This document shows positions 25,699 through 34,469 of a stretch of 64,000 nucleotides of DNA, in pieces (the stretch's first letter is position 1; every line of letters starts with the position of its first letter). A model generated the notes under the pieces. The model saw nothing but the letters and a program-made list of their open reading frames with translations. It was not told where the DNA came from and searched no databases. The DNA is taken from the NCBI GenBank assembly GCA_002733205.1, contig NVUW01000009.1, forward strand, positions 37,018 through 101,017, written 5' to 3'. The position numbers and the translations under genes are program-made. The DNA comes from Thalassobium sp. (GTDB lineage Bacteria > Pseudomonadota > Gammaproteobacteria > Pseudomonadales > Oceanobacteraceae).

Positions 25699-25729
25699 AA
25701 AAAAGCCCGCATCAGGCGCGGGCTTTTTT
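25699..25729. terminator. Intrinsic terminator at the edge of the repeat array
   Basis: A 12-bp perfect stem (25699-25710 with 25718-25729), core GCCCGC/GCGGGC, with A6/T6 ends, so active in either direction. It lies 18 bases beyond the fadD stop, ending fadD before the hairpin array and the acyl-CoA dehydrogenase gene. Confidence 0.93.
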
Positions 25730-25747
25730 ATTCAGGGTATGAGCCGG

Positions 25748-27472
25748 TCAGGCTGGCTCAGCCTGCTTTTTTGCTTCTTCATCCTTCAGCTCACGACGCA
25801 GAATTTTACCGACCGGAGTCATCGGTAATTCGCTGCGGAACTCAACATGACGCGGCACTTTATAGGCGGTCATATTTTCGCGGCAGTGTTTCTTGATTTC
25901 TTCTACGGTCAGGTTGGCATCGGTTGCCACCACAAACAGCTTAACCGCTTCACCGGTTTTTTCGTCTGGCACACCAATAGCCGCACAGTTTTCAACCGCC
26001 GGGTGCATGGCCACCACATCTTCAATTTCATTCGGGTAGACGTTAAAGCCAGACACCAGAATCATATCTTTAATGCGGTCAACGATTTTGACGAAACCAT
26101 CTTCGTCAATCACAGCAACGTCACCGGTACGCAGCCATTCGCCATCCGGCGTAAAGCTGTCGGTCGTCGCTTCCGGACGATTCCAGTAACCTTTCATGAC
26201 CTGTGGGCCTTTCACGCACAGCTCACCGCGCTCGCCCACAGCCACTTCGTTGCCGTCAGGGTCGATACATTTCAGTGCGGTACCGGGAACAGCCTGACCC
26301 ACGGTGCCCATTTGCTCCAGACCACCGGATGGATTCATACACACCGCCGGAGAGCATTCGGTTAAACCATAGGCTTCAGAAATGCCGCAGCCGGTCAATT
26401 CTTTCCAGCGACGGGCCGTATCTTCCACCAGCGCCGTACCACCCGACAGGGTCAGTTTCAGCTGGCTGAAGTCACAGTTTTTAAATTCAGGATGGTTCAG
26501 CAGCGAGACAAACAGCGTATTCAGACCAATAAAGCCGGTCAGCTGGTGCGGCTTGATCATGCGCACAAACATATTGGCATCACGCGGGTTGGCAATCAGG
26601 ATGCTGTGATCACCGGTTTCAAACAGCGCCATCAGATGCACGGTAAACGAGTAAATGTGGTAAAGCGGCAGCGGTGCCACCACCTTTACTCCGGTATCCG
26701 GTTTAATCTGCTGACCGGTTGTCGGGTCAATCTGGCTGAGCATGGCGCGAGATTGCATCATATTAGCAACGAGGTTGCGGTTGGTCAGTTCTGCGCCTTT
26801 GGCCACACCGGTGGTACCACCGGTGTATTGCAAAATAATCGTGTCGTTCGGGTTCTTGATGTAGTTGGCAACAAAACCACCGAACTTAGCGCCCTGCGAC
26901 AATGCCTTACGGAACGGAACCGCATCCGGCAGGCTGTAAGCCGGAACCATTTTCTTCACGTATTTAGCAGCCGCATTGATCAGCGTACGCTTCGGGAACG
27001 GCAACATATCGGCCAGACTGGTCACGATAATATGCTTGAGACCGGTTTCGGCGCGGATGTTCTGCACAGATTTGGCGAACACATCCATACACACCAGCGC
27101 TTTCGCACCGGAATCGTTAAATTGATGCAGCATTTCCCGTTCGGTGTACAACGGGTTGGTATTCACCACAATCATGCCGGCACGCAGAGCACCGTACATC
27201 GCAATCGGAAATTGCAGAATATTCGGCATCTGAATAGCGATACGATCGCCGGGTTGCAGACTGGTGTGATTTTGCAGATAGGCTGCAAACGCGGCACTGT
27301 ATTCGTCGATCTGACGATACGTCAGGGTGTAGCCAATGCTGGTAAAAGCGTCGCGGTCGGCGTAACGCTGAAAAGCGCTTTCCACCACTTCCACTACTGC
27401 ATTGTATTGATTCAGATCGATTTGATCCGTAACACCAGGTGCGCGCTTGCCGTCCCAGAAAGATGCTTCCAC
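25748..27472 (-). CDS. fadD: Long-chain fatty acid-CoA ligase
   Basis: A 574-residue AMP-forming enzyme that activates fatty acids at the inner membrane. Diagnostic motifs are the phosphate loop YTGGTTGVAKGAELTN, the GLTECSPAVCMNP motif, the FadD signature region GDVAVIDEDGFVKIVDR and KDMILVSGFNVYPNEIED, and the catalytic lysine near the C-terminus in GKILRRELK. The N-terminal EASFWDGKRAPG is usual for this group. The GGGGAA ribosome site supports the start at 27472. It is divergent from an AraC-type regulator that may control it, and is followed by a terminator, so it is read as a single gene. Confidence 0.95.
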   Translation of the reverse strand: MEASFWDGKRAPGVTDQIDLNQYNAVVEVVESAFQRYADRDAFTSIGYTLTYRQIDEYSAAFAAYLQNHTSLQPGDRIAIQMPNILQFPIAMYGALRAGMIVVNTNPLYTEREMLHQFNDSGAKALVCMDVFAKSVQNIRAETGLKHIIVTSLADMLPFPKRTLINAAAKYVKKMVPAYSLPDAVPFRKALSQGAKFGGFVANYIKNPNDTIILQYTGGTTGVAKGAELTNRNLVANMMQSRAMLSQIDPTTGQQIKPDTGVKVVAPLPLYHIYSFTVHLMALFETGDHSILIANPRDANMFVRMIKPHQLTGFIGLNTLFVSLLNHPEFKNCDFSQLKLTLSGGTALVEDTARRWKELTGCGISEAYGLTECSPAVCMNPSGGLEQMGTVGQAVPGTALKCIDPDGNEVAVGERGELCVKGPQVMKGYWNRPEATTDSFTPDGEWLRTGDVAVIDEDGFVKIVDRIKDMILVSGFNVYPNEIEDVVAMHPAVENCAAIGVPDEKTGEAVKLFVVATDANLTVEEIKKHCRENMTAYKVPRHVEFRSELPMTPVGKILRRELKDEEAKKQAEPA

Positions 27473-27520
27473 AGGGTTCCCCTTCAGAATTCAGGTTTTT
27501 GTTTTTTTAATGGCCAAAAC

Positions 27521-27576
27521 TATGACCGAAAGCCGCGTTGAGTTAAAGAGGAAAACGTGACATGCTTCCGGTCATA
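27521..27576. promoter_or_regulatory. Spaced inverted repeat in the fadD/araC divergent promoter
   Basis: Bases 27521-27533 (TATGACCGAAAGC) and 27564-27576 (GCTTCCGGTCATA) are inverted copies matching at 12 of 13 positions. Their centres are 43 bases apart, close to four helical turns. The pair sits between fadD and the AraC-type gene and could bind a dimer that loops DNA, possibly that regulator itself. Confidence 0.5.
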
Positions 27577-27604
27577 ACACGCCACGCAAAATATTCCGCC
27601 CACT

Positions 27605-28681
27605 ATGTCACACTCATCCGCTGCCAGCCGCGCATTTATCGGTACCGAATATCTGTCGCAATTAATCGAATTACTGGCTCAGCAGGGAATCAATACCTCG
27701 CAGTTAGCACAGGGCACAGGCCTGAGTGGTAAGACACTGGCATCGGCACAGGAATTTATTTCGCCGCTGCAGTATCACAAGGTGGTCGAGAACGCCCTTG
27801 CCCTGAGCGGCGACCCCTTACTGGGGCTTGAGCATGGCAAGCGCATGAACATATCCAGCCACGGTTTTCTGGGCTTTGCCATTATGGCCAGCGATACACT
27901 GGGTCAGGCATTGTCTCTGGCCATCCGTTACGCCCGCACCCGCACTCTGCTGGCGGATATCCGTTTTATTAACGACCACGATACCGCCATTATTCAGATC
28001 AACCGTTTGGCGGCGATGCCCAGCACCTTCAGCTTTGTCGTGCAGAACATTATTTCGACACTGGTGACCATTTCCCGCTTTCTTACCCAGAACAGCGAAG
28101 AGTTAACCGCGGTAGCCAAATTTACCGATGTTGCCGTTCGGCCAGCCTCCTGTTACGAAGGCATTCTGGGTATTCCGGTGATGTTTAACCAGCCGCATAA
28201 CCAGCTCTGCATTCCGGCCTGGTTACTGGATACACCGGTTTCAACCGCCAACAATACTGCCCGGCGCATGGCCGAAGCCGAATGTGAAAAGCAACTGGCG
28301 GAGCTTGATCGTGGCCAGGATCTGGTCACACAGATACGCCGTCTCCTTGACCGTATGGATGCCTACCCGACGCTGACGGTTATGGCCAAAACCCTGAACT
28401 CCAGCCCGCGCACCATCAACCGTCAATTGGCGCAGCTGAATACCACCTACCAGAACATTATTGATGAAGCCCGGCGCGAGCAGGCACTGCATCTGCTGCT
28501 GGAAACCAATACTTCGGTGGAAGATATCGCCCACCAGCTGGGTTACAACGATCCGTCTAACTTTGGCCGCGCTTTCCGCCGCTGGCTGGGAGAGTCGCCG
28601 CGCGCCTTCCGCAAGAGAGCGCGGGAGCAGTATCCCGCTCAAGTGACGGAAGAAAGCATGACTGAAAACCCATCCTCCTGA
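27605..28681 (+). CDS. AraC family transcriptional regulator (OruR/ArgR-like N-terminal domain)
   Basis: A 358-residue regulator with an N-terminal ligand-binding domain of the Arabinose_bd type (about residues 18-205, with SPLQYHKVVENALALSGDP and HGFLGFAIMASDTLGQAL) and a C-terminal double helix-turn-helix (about 240-340). The second helix-turn-helix has the AraC signature VEDIAHQLGYNDPSNFGRAFRRW with its usual ESPRAFRK end. Relatives often control fatty-acid, alkane or sterol genes. Divergence from fadD and closeness to the desaturase make lipid metabolism the likely target; the inducer is unknown. Confidence 0.88.
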   Translation: MSHSSAASRAFIGTEYLSQLIELLAQQGINTSQLAQGTGLSGKTLASAQEFISPLQYHKVVENALALSGDPLLGLEHGKRMNISSHGFLGFAIMASDTLGQALSLAIRYARTRTLLADIRFINDHDTAIIQINRLAAMPSTFSFVVQNIISTLVTISRFLTQNSEELTAVAKFTDVAVRPASCYEGILGIPVMFNQPHNQLCIPAWLLDTPVSTANNTARRMAEAECEKQLAELDRGQDLVTQIRRLLDRMDAYPTLTVMAKTLNSSPRTINRQLAQLNTTYQNIIDEARREQALHLLLETNTSVEDIAHQLGYNDPSNFGRAFRRWLGESPRAFRKRAREQYPAQVTEESMTENPSS

Positions 28682-28747
28682 GACGGGCGTTTTACAAAGC
28701 CTCAAACTCAGGTAGCATGGCGGCAACCATAACAATCATAATAAATC

Positions 28748-29812
28748 ATGAATCAGGTTCATTTCTCCCCCGGTCAGCGCCCGGTTTATCAGCAGCTGTC
28801 GACTCAGGTTAACCAGTATTTCCAGCAGCAGAACATCGCCAAAAGCGGTGACCGCCGTCTGTTCCGTAAAGCCGTTGTTATTTTGCTGTTGTTTAGCAGC
28901 AGCTACGCCGCCCTGCTGTTGCTGCCGTCGCCCTGGAGTCTGATCGCCTGGTTTATTCATGGCATTGCCACCGCCCTGGTCGGTTTTAATGTCATGCACG
29001 ACGGTGCCCACGAGTCATTCAGTGGTTCACGCCGCCTGAATCGCTTAGCAGCCCTCACCTTTAATCTGATCGGCAGTAACCGCTTTTACTGGGCACAAAA
29101 ACACAACCGTAATCACCACAGTTTTACCAACGTCGATGATGTGGACGAAGACATCGATGCTCTGGGGCTTTTTCGTATGAGCCCGCACCAGCGACGTTTC
29201 TGGTTTCACCGTTACCAGCATATTTATGTCTGGTTGCTGTATACACTGACCAGCCTGTTCTGGTTTTTCGCACTGGATTACAAAGCCTATTTCCGCCAGA
29301 AAATCGCCCAGCGGGGCTTCAGTCAGCGCCTGTCGCTAACCGATCATGTTGAATTCTGGGCGAGTAAACTGCTGTATCTGCTGGTTTATATCGCCCTGCC
29401 CCTGAGCCTGTCGGATACGAGCACGGTGATCATCGGTTTTTTACTGATGCATGCGGTGCTCGGTTTTCTGTTCGCCGTTGTATTTCAACTGGCGCACATC
29501 GTTGATCAGGCCGAATTTCCGCAACCCGATGCAAACGGCGCCATGTCCGAGGAATGGGCTGCTCACCAACTGCGCACGACGGTTGATTTTGCCACTCAGA
29601 ATCGCTTTCTGACCTGGGCATTGGGCGGTCTGAATTTTCAGGTAGAGCATCATTTATTCCCCCGCGTCAGCCATGTTCATTACCCGGCATTGCATCAACT
29701 GCTGCAAGCATCCTGCAGCGCTCAGGGTCATCCTATCCGCAGCTATCCAAGCCTTTGGGCGGCCCTGAAAGGCCACTACCGCCATCTGCGCCAGCTTGGC
29801 CGATATGACTGA
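28748..29812 (+). CDS. Fatty acid (acyl-lipid or acyl-CoA) desaturase
   Basis: A 354-residue membrane di-iron desaturase. All three histidine boxes are present: H84-D-G-A-H88, H119-N-R-N-H-H124 and Q298-V-E-H-H302. The glutamine at the start of the third box is typical of the linoleoyl-CoA/front-end desaturase group rather than of delta-9 enzymes, which have histidine there. Hydrophobic helices lie at about 42-80 and 200-250. There is no fused cytochrome b5 domain, so electrons would come from a separate ferredoxin or reductase. It follows the AraC-type gene by 66 bases and may be its target. The regiospecificity cannot be read from sequence. Confidence 0.88.
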   Translation: MNQVHFSPGQRPVYQQLSTQVNQYFQQQNIAKSGDRRLFRKAVVILLLFSSSYAALLLLPSPWSLIAWFIHGIATALVGFNVMHDGAHESFSGSRRLNRLAALTFNLIGSNRFYWAQKHNRNHHSFTNVDDVDEDIDALGLFRMSPHQRRFWFHRYQHIYVWLLYTLTSLFWFFALDYKAYFRQKIAQRGFSQRLSLTDHVEFWASKLLYLLVYIALPLSLSDTSTVIIGFLLMHAVLGFLFAVVFQLAHIVDQAEFPQPDANGAMSEEWAAHQLRTTVDFATQNRFLTWALGGLNFQVEHHLFPRVSHVHYPALHQLLQASCSAQGHPIRSYPSLWAALKGHYRHLRQLGRYD

Positions 29813-29937
29813 GGCCTGCAGACTGACCGACACACAAGCGCTGACCTGCTAGAATGAACAATGAGTAATGTGAAGCTCTGATTTCTCAGATAAATCAGCG
29901 CTTTACCAGAAATACACTCATATTCAGAGGTATGCTT

Positions 29938-30192
29938 ATGGAATCGCCGGTGCACAGCCTTAACGGCCTGTTTGCGCAGCTTGGTCTGCCCAACTCCGAC
30001 CAGAACATCGCTGACTTTATCGAGCAGCACAAGCCGGTTGCCGACAACACCAAACTGGCCGAGCTCGAATTCTTTAATCCGTCACAACAAGCTTTTCTGC
30101 GTGAGTCACTGGCTCAGGACGCCGACTGGGCCGAAGTGATCGACACACTCGACAGCCTGCTGCGCCATGAAGCCGATATCCGGCCAAGCTGA
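29938..30192 (+). CDS. DUF2789 family protein
   Basis: An 84-residue helical protein of DUF2789, a family restricted to gammaproteobacteria. Recognisable are HSLNGLFAQLGLPNSDQNI and FFNPSQQAFLRESLAQDADWAEVIDTLD. The ATG at 29938 is preferred over 29932, since AGAGG lies at the right distance only from the later one. No function is known. It is 8 bases upstream of the FIST gene, so the two likely share a transcript. Confidence 0.85.
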   Translation: MESPVHSLNGLFAQLGLPNSDQNIADFIEQHKPVADNTKLAELEFFNPSQQAFLRESLAQDADWAEVIDTLDSLLRHEADIRPS

Positions 30193-30200
30193 CTGCTGCT

Positions 30201-31343
30201 ATGCAAGTAAGCCAACATCTCTGGTGTGCTGACAGCGTCCCACCACATTGGTCACCTGCTCTGCCCACAGGACAGGCCGACCTGTTATTGCTGTTCACCT
30301 CGGCCGACCCCACCGCTGCCATCCATAACCTGACACAGCTCTTCCCAGCAACACCGCTGTGCGGCTGTTCAAGCAGCGGTGAAATCCAGCAGCAGCGGGT
30401 GCTCGATAACAGCACGGTGCTCACCGTCCTGCGCTTTGCGCATACCCGGGTACAACTGGTGACCGAAAGCGTTAACGGCATGGGTGACAGTTATCAGGCC
30501 GGTGCCCGGGTCGCACAGCAACTGCGACAGGATGATCTGCGGCATCTTCTGGTGTTCGCCAACGGCATAAGCGTAAATGGCAGCCAGCTGGTCGCCGGGT
30601 TAAACCAGACACTGGCCCCTTTCAGCCGAATTTCCGGTGGCATTGCTGCCGATGGTGAACGCTTTCGCCATACCTGGCTGTATACCGCCGATGGACGTTT
30701 CAGCCACCATGTCTGTGGTATTGGTTTTTACGGCCAGCATCTGCAGGTTCGTTGTGGCAGCTACGGCGGCTGGGATCCGTTTGGCCCCAGACGCCGGATT
30801 ACCCGCGCACAAGGCAACCGTCTGTATGAACTTGACGGAATTTGCGCACTGGATCTGTATGAGAAATATCTGGGTGACTACGCCCAACAGTTACCGGCAT
30901 AGGGATTACGCTTTCCACTGCTGATCTCGGGCGATGACAACGACCCCGTCGTCTGCTCAGTATTGGGTATCGACTGGCAGGAACGCTGCCTGCTGTTTGG
31001 CGCAGACATCCCCGAGCAGCACTATGCACAATTAATGCGTGCCAACGTCGACCGGCTGATTGATGGCGCTCATACCGCCTGTGAGCAGATCAGCCAGCAA
31101 AGTCAGGATGTGCCGGAGTTTGCCCTGCTGATCAGCTGCGTCGGTCGGCGGGCCATTATGCAACAGCTGATCGACGAAGAGCTGGAAGCCTTCAGTGAAA
31201 CACTGGGCGCATCCATACCGGTCAGCGGTTTTTACTCCTACGGAGAAATTGCTCCTAACTGCGGCGTCGGTAAATGCAGCCTGCACAATCAGACCCTGAC
31301 CATTACTACATTTACCGAGCACACGGCATGCATCGACTGCTGA
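30201..31343 (+). pseudogene. FIST domain sensor protein interrupted by an in-frame amber codon
   Basis: The frame encodes a complete FIST_N plus FIST_C protein of about 380 codons except for TAG at codon 234 (30900-30902). Residues 1-233 contain FIST_N (PLCGCSSSGEI, GGIAADGERF, VCGIGFYGQ). Directly after the amber codon the same frame continues with GLRFPLLISGDDNDPVVCSV and the FIST_C stretch ending GFYSYGEIAPNCGVGKCSLHNQTLT. FIST proteins sense small ligands, possibly amino acids, and are usually paired with c-di-GMP enzymes, as here: the 3' end overlaps the next gene by 16 bases. A single base change (for example TCG to TAG) would explain the stop. It may be a fresh pseudogene, a sequencing error, or suppressed. 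Confidence 0.8.
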
Positions 31344-33268
31344 AACGACAGTTAAAACGCCATCATCAGGGCACCGTCCCGGAAGCCTTCAGGCCGCTGT
31401 TGCAGGCCATCAGTGATGCCTACGAACAGGCCGATGTCGACCGGGAAATGCTGGAGCGCTCGCTGGCGTTAACGGCAGAAGAACTGCTGGAGCGTCATCA
31501 ACGTCTGAGCCAGCACCTGCTTGAACAGCAAAAAGCCCAGTCTGATCTTGTAGCCTCTTACGAAATTCTGGATGCCACGCTGAATGCCTCCAAAGAAGGC
31601 ATTCTGGTCGTCAGCGCCAATGATGACCGGCCAATCGCCGTCAACAAACACTATCTTTTCTTAATGGGGCTGAGCGAAGAGCGCATCAGTCATATGAACG
31701 GCGCTGAATTATTCCGCAATTCTTTTCTGCAGTTATTTGAAGGTGAACAGCTTTACGATCAACTCAAAGAAATGCACCGCAATGAACAGGGCAGCCACCG
31801 TATCTACCCCATGCGCAGAGGGGGCTGGCTGGAAGTGTATGCGGTCAAGCACCCGGTCGCCGGCTATATCTGGATGCTGCGCGATATCAGCGAAATCCGC
31901 GAAAAAGAAGAAACCATTACCTATCAGGCTCAGCATGACAGCCTCACCGGTTTGCCCAACCGCGTGCTGCTGCAGGACCGGCTGGAGCTGAGTATTCACC
32001 GGGCTCAGGCGCAGCATTTGCGCATTGCGTTGTGTTACATCGACCTTGATGGCTTTAAAACCATCAACGACAGTCTTGGCCACGCCAGTGGCGACAAGCT
32101 GCTGATCGAAGTTGCGCAACGGCTGCAGCAAGCAATAAAAGTGCAGGATACACTTGCCCGGGTAGGCGGTGATGAGTTTGTGGTTATCATGGATGATATC
32201 AACGGTCAGGACGAAGTGCTGCAACGCGCCGATGCGATGCTCGAAGCTCTGATGCCACCGGTCGAACTGGAACAGCGCAGTTTCTTTGTTGGAGCCTCCA
32301 TCGGGATTGCCATGTATCCGAACGACGGTGAAGAACCCGGCCTGCTGATGCGTAACGCCGACATTGCTATGTATCGCGCTAAAGCCAATGGCAAAAACTG
32401 TTTCCATTTTTTTACGCCGTCACTGGAACGCATCGCCCAGCACCGCCTGCAAATGGAAACCGAACTGCGCAAAGCCATCGAGCAAGACCTGCTCGAACTG
32501 CATTACCAGCCCAAAGTATTTCTGCAGAACAGTGTCCGCGGCATCCGCACCGGCCAGCTGCACAGCTTTGAAGCGTTGCTGCGCTGGCAACGGCCGGATG
32601 GCAGCTTTGTGCCACCGGAAAGCTTTATTCATATCGCCGAAGAATCCGGCATGATTGCGCAAATAGGCCAGCTGGTGATTGAAAAAGCCTGCCGCCAGGC
32701 GCGCTCGTGGCTGAATGAAGGCTATGAGAGCAATATCAGCATCAACCTGTCGCCGCGTCAGTTTCTGATTCCCGGTTTTCATGAAGACATTGTCGACACC
32801 ATCCGCTCTTACGGTATTCCCTCGTCCATGATTTCCGTAGAGATTACCGAAAGCCTGCTGATGCAGGACCTGGTCAGCGCCCGGGGCGTGCTGGAATATT
32901 TCCGTGCCCACGACGTGTTTGTTTATCTGGATGACTTTGGCAGCGGCTTCTCATCGTTAAATTATCTGAAAACATTACCGGTGGATGCGATCAAAATTGA
33001 TCGTGCTTTTGTCCGCGACTTAAGCACCAGCAGTGCCGACCGGGCCATCGCCAACACCATCATCACCCTCGGTAAACAGCTGAATAAACTGATTGTCGCC
33101 GAAGGCATTGAAACCATTGAGCAAGCCAATTTCCTCATCGACAGCGGCTGCGATCTGGCGCAGGGCTACTTTTATGGCCGTCCGGTCAACGGTGATACCG
33201 CGCGACATTATTTTCAGCTGAACCCGGTACGGCCTTCTGCTCTTGCCAAACCCGGTGCATCTGAGTAG
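31328..33268 (+). CDS. PAS-GGDEF-EAL c-di-GMP signalling protein
   Basis: A 646-residue cytoplasmic protein: a coiled coil (about 38-75), a PAS domain (about 78-190), GGDEF (about 205-365) and EAL (about 385-635). The cyclase motif G280-G-D-E-F284 is intact but the preceding inhibitory RxxD is absent (KVQD instead). The EAL domain has E415-A-L-L-R-W420, NLSPRQF, ITESLL, DDFGSGFSSL, IKIDRAFV, VAEGIET and AQGYFYGRP, so the phosphodiesterase is probably active. The start overlaps the FIST gene, which means the FIST protein is the likely input; the amber codon there might uncouple sensing or translation. Confidence 0.92.
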   Translation: MHRLLKRQLKRHHQGTVPEAFRPLLQAISDAYEQADVDREMLERSLALTAEELLERHQRLSQHLLEQQKAQSDLVASYEILDATLNASKEGILVVSANDDRPIAVNKHYLFLMGLSEERISHMNGAELFRNSFLQLFEGEQLYDQLKEMHRNEQGSHRIYPMRRGGWLEVYAVKHPVAGYIWMLRDISEIREKEETITYQAQHDSLTGLPNRVLLQDRLELSIHRAQAQHLRIALCYIDLDGFKTINDSLGHASGDKLLIEVAQRLQQAIKVQDTLARVGGDEFVVIMDDINGQDEVLQRADAMLEALMPPVELEQRSFFVGASIGIAMYPNDGEEPGLLMRNADIAMYRAKANGKNCFHFFTPSLERIAQHRLQMETELRKAIEQDLLELHYQPKVFLQNSVRGIRTGQLHSFEALLRWQRPDGSFVPPESFIHIAEESGMIAQIGQLVIEKACRQARSWLNEGYESNISINLSPRQFLIPGFHEDIVDTIRSYGIPSSMISVEITESLLMQDLVSARGVLEYFRAHDVFVYLDDFGSGFSSLNYLKTLPVDAIKIDRAFVRDLSTSSADRAIANTIITLGKQLNKLIVAEGIETIEQANFLIDSGCDLAQGYFYGRPVNGDTARHYFQLNPVRPSALAKPGASE

Positions 33269-33301
33269 ATTCGCCGCTTCTCTGAATCCTGTGAGGCCAT
33301 T

Positions 33302-33766
33302 GTGAAATATCCGCAATTTATTGCCATCGACGGCAGTTCGTTTGAAGAACACGCCCACCCGGTTGCCATTGCCTGGTCACAGTCCGATGGCCAGATTAAA
33401 ACCACACTGGTTCAGCCGGAAGATGATTGGGACGACTGGGATATCAGCCTGCAGGATCTGCACGGTATCACACCGGATACGCTGTATCAGCGGGGAGAAA
33501 CCGCCTGGTCAGTGATGCGTGAGCTGGAACACGATCTGGAACAGCCTTATCTGTTCGCCGATGACACCGCACGGGTAACCGAACTGCTGGAAAAACTGTA
33601 TGACGCCTGCAGCCGTGACCTGAGTATTGAAATCAGCGACTGCCGTGATGAATGGCAGGATACTAACGCGCTGGATGAAAGCGAACTGCACCATCTGCCC
33701 TGCGACGAACGGGTTCACCGTATGCTGCTGGCCTGGGCACAGGAACACGCCGGTCACAACGGCTAA
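33302..33766 (+). CDS. Exonuclease-fold-like protein of unknown function
   Basis: A 154-residue protein starting at GTG. The opening FIAIDGSSFEEHAHPVAIAW and the following LQDLHGITPDTLYQRGE resemble DnaQ-like 3'-5' exonucleases, which begin with an acidic DxE motif and later have an HGIT segment. Here the first motif reads IDGSSFEE, so the usual metal-binding DxE pair is altered, and the last catalytic HxxxxxD is not clear. Either it is a diverged nuclease or a relative that has lost activity. It begins 33 bases after the GGDEF-EAL gene, so it may be in the same operon. Confidence 0.6.
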   Translation: MKYPQFIAIDGSSFEEHAHPVAIAWSQSDGQIKTTLVQPEDDWDDWDISLQDLHGITPDTLYQRGETAWSVMRELEHDLEQPYLFADDTARVTELLEKLYDACSRDLSIEISDCRDEWQDTNALDESELHHLPCDERVHRMLLAWAQEHAGHNG

Positions 33767-33841
33767 GCAGCCTGATGTGATTGCCAGCCAGCTCCCCTCC
33801 TGATAAAACCGGATAATCACCAGACTTAACAGGAGAGACTC

Positions 33842-34330
33842 ATGGGTGCGGGAACGCTGATTTTTTTCTGCGGAAAAATGGGGGCGGGAAAATCCACGTA
33901 TGCACAACAATTAGCCCGGAAAGACAGCGCCATTCTGATCTCAGAAGATGAATGGCTTGCTACTCTTTATCCGCAACAAATCCATACTATAAAGGATTAT
34001 CTGCGCTGTTCAGCACAGCTGAAGAATATTCTAAGCGAACATATCAGCCTGCTGTTAAAAAGTGGCCTGACACTGATTCTCGACTTTCCCGGCAACACGA
34101 TTGAGCAGCGCCACTGGTTTAAAGACATCATTAACCGCAGCCAGTGCCAGCACCGTTTAATTTGCCTGAATCACAGCGACGAACGTTGCCTGAAGCAGCT
34201 TGCTCAACGCCGTAACGAACAACCGCAACGTGCTGCCTTTGATAACGAAGCAACCTTTTATCAACTCAGTCAGTTCTTTCAGCTGCCGACAGAAGAGGAA
34301 GGTTTTATTCTGGAATGGCTGCAGAATTAA
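33842..34330 (+). CDS. P-loop kinase-like ATPase
   Basis: A 162-residue P-loop protein with Walker A CGKMGAGKSTYAQQL (about residues 10-24) and a Walker-B-like strand SGLTLILDFPGN (about 73-84). The size, the early ISEDEWLATLYP and a lid-like AQRRNEQPQRAAFDNE resemble the AAA_33 group of small-molecule or nucleotide kinases, to which zeta-toxin relatives also belong. No antitoxin gene is adjacent, so a toxin role is not supported. CAGGAGAG before the ATG at 33842 fixes the start. The substrate is unknown. Confidence 0.8.
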   Translation: MGAGTLIFFCGKMGAGKSTYAQQLARKDSAILISEDEWLATLYPQQIHTIKDYLRCSAQLKNILSEHISLLLKSGLTLILDFPGNTIEQRHWFKDIINRSQCQHRLICLNHSDERCLKQLAQRRNEQPQRAAFDNEATFYQLSQFFQLPTEEEGFILEWLQN

Positions 34331-34365
34331 AGACCAAATACAGATACCGGACTGAAAACATAAAC

Positions 34366-34395
34366 AATGGCCATCGGAACCGTGGCCATTTTTTA
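34366..34395 (+). terminator. Intrinsic terminator after the P-loop kinase gene
   Basis: An 8-bp outer stem (34366-34373 with 34383-34390) with an inner CGG/CCG pairing, followed by a T-run to about 34394. Confidence 0.85.
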
Positions 34396-34469
34396 TACCT
34401 GAATACCAGCGTCTGCACTGCCGGGCGATTACGTCAGAGCAAGCAGAACGCAACACGAAAAAATCGCAA

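Noticed and set aside
25294..25896. Long open frames on both strands across the 75-bp repeats (25-residue peptide repeats)
   Set aside because: Frames stay open only because the unit length is a multiple of three and lacks stops. There is no ribosome site, they run through a terminator and into fadD antisense, and composition is not protein-like.
26492..27541. 349-codon frame antisense to fadD
   Set aside because: It mirrors the fadD coding region and has no ribosome site or recognisable motifs.
33842..34330. Zeta-type toxin
   Set aside because: The P-loop kinase fold is shared with zeta toxins, but no antitoxin gene is adjacent.
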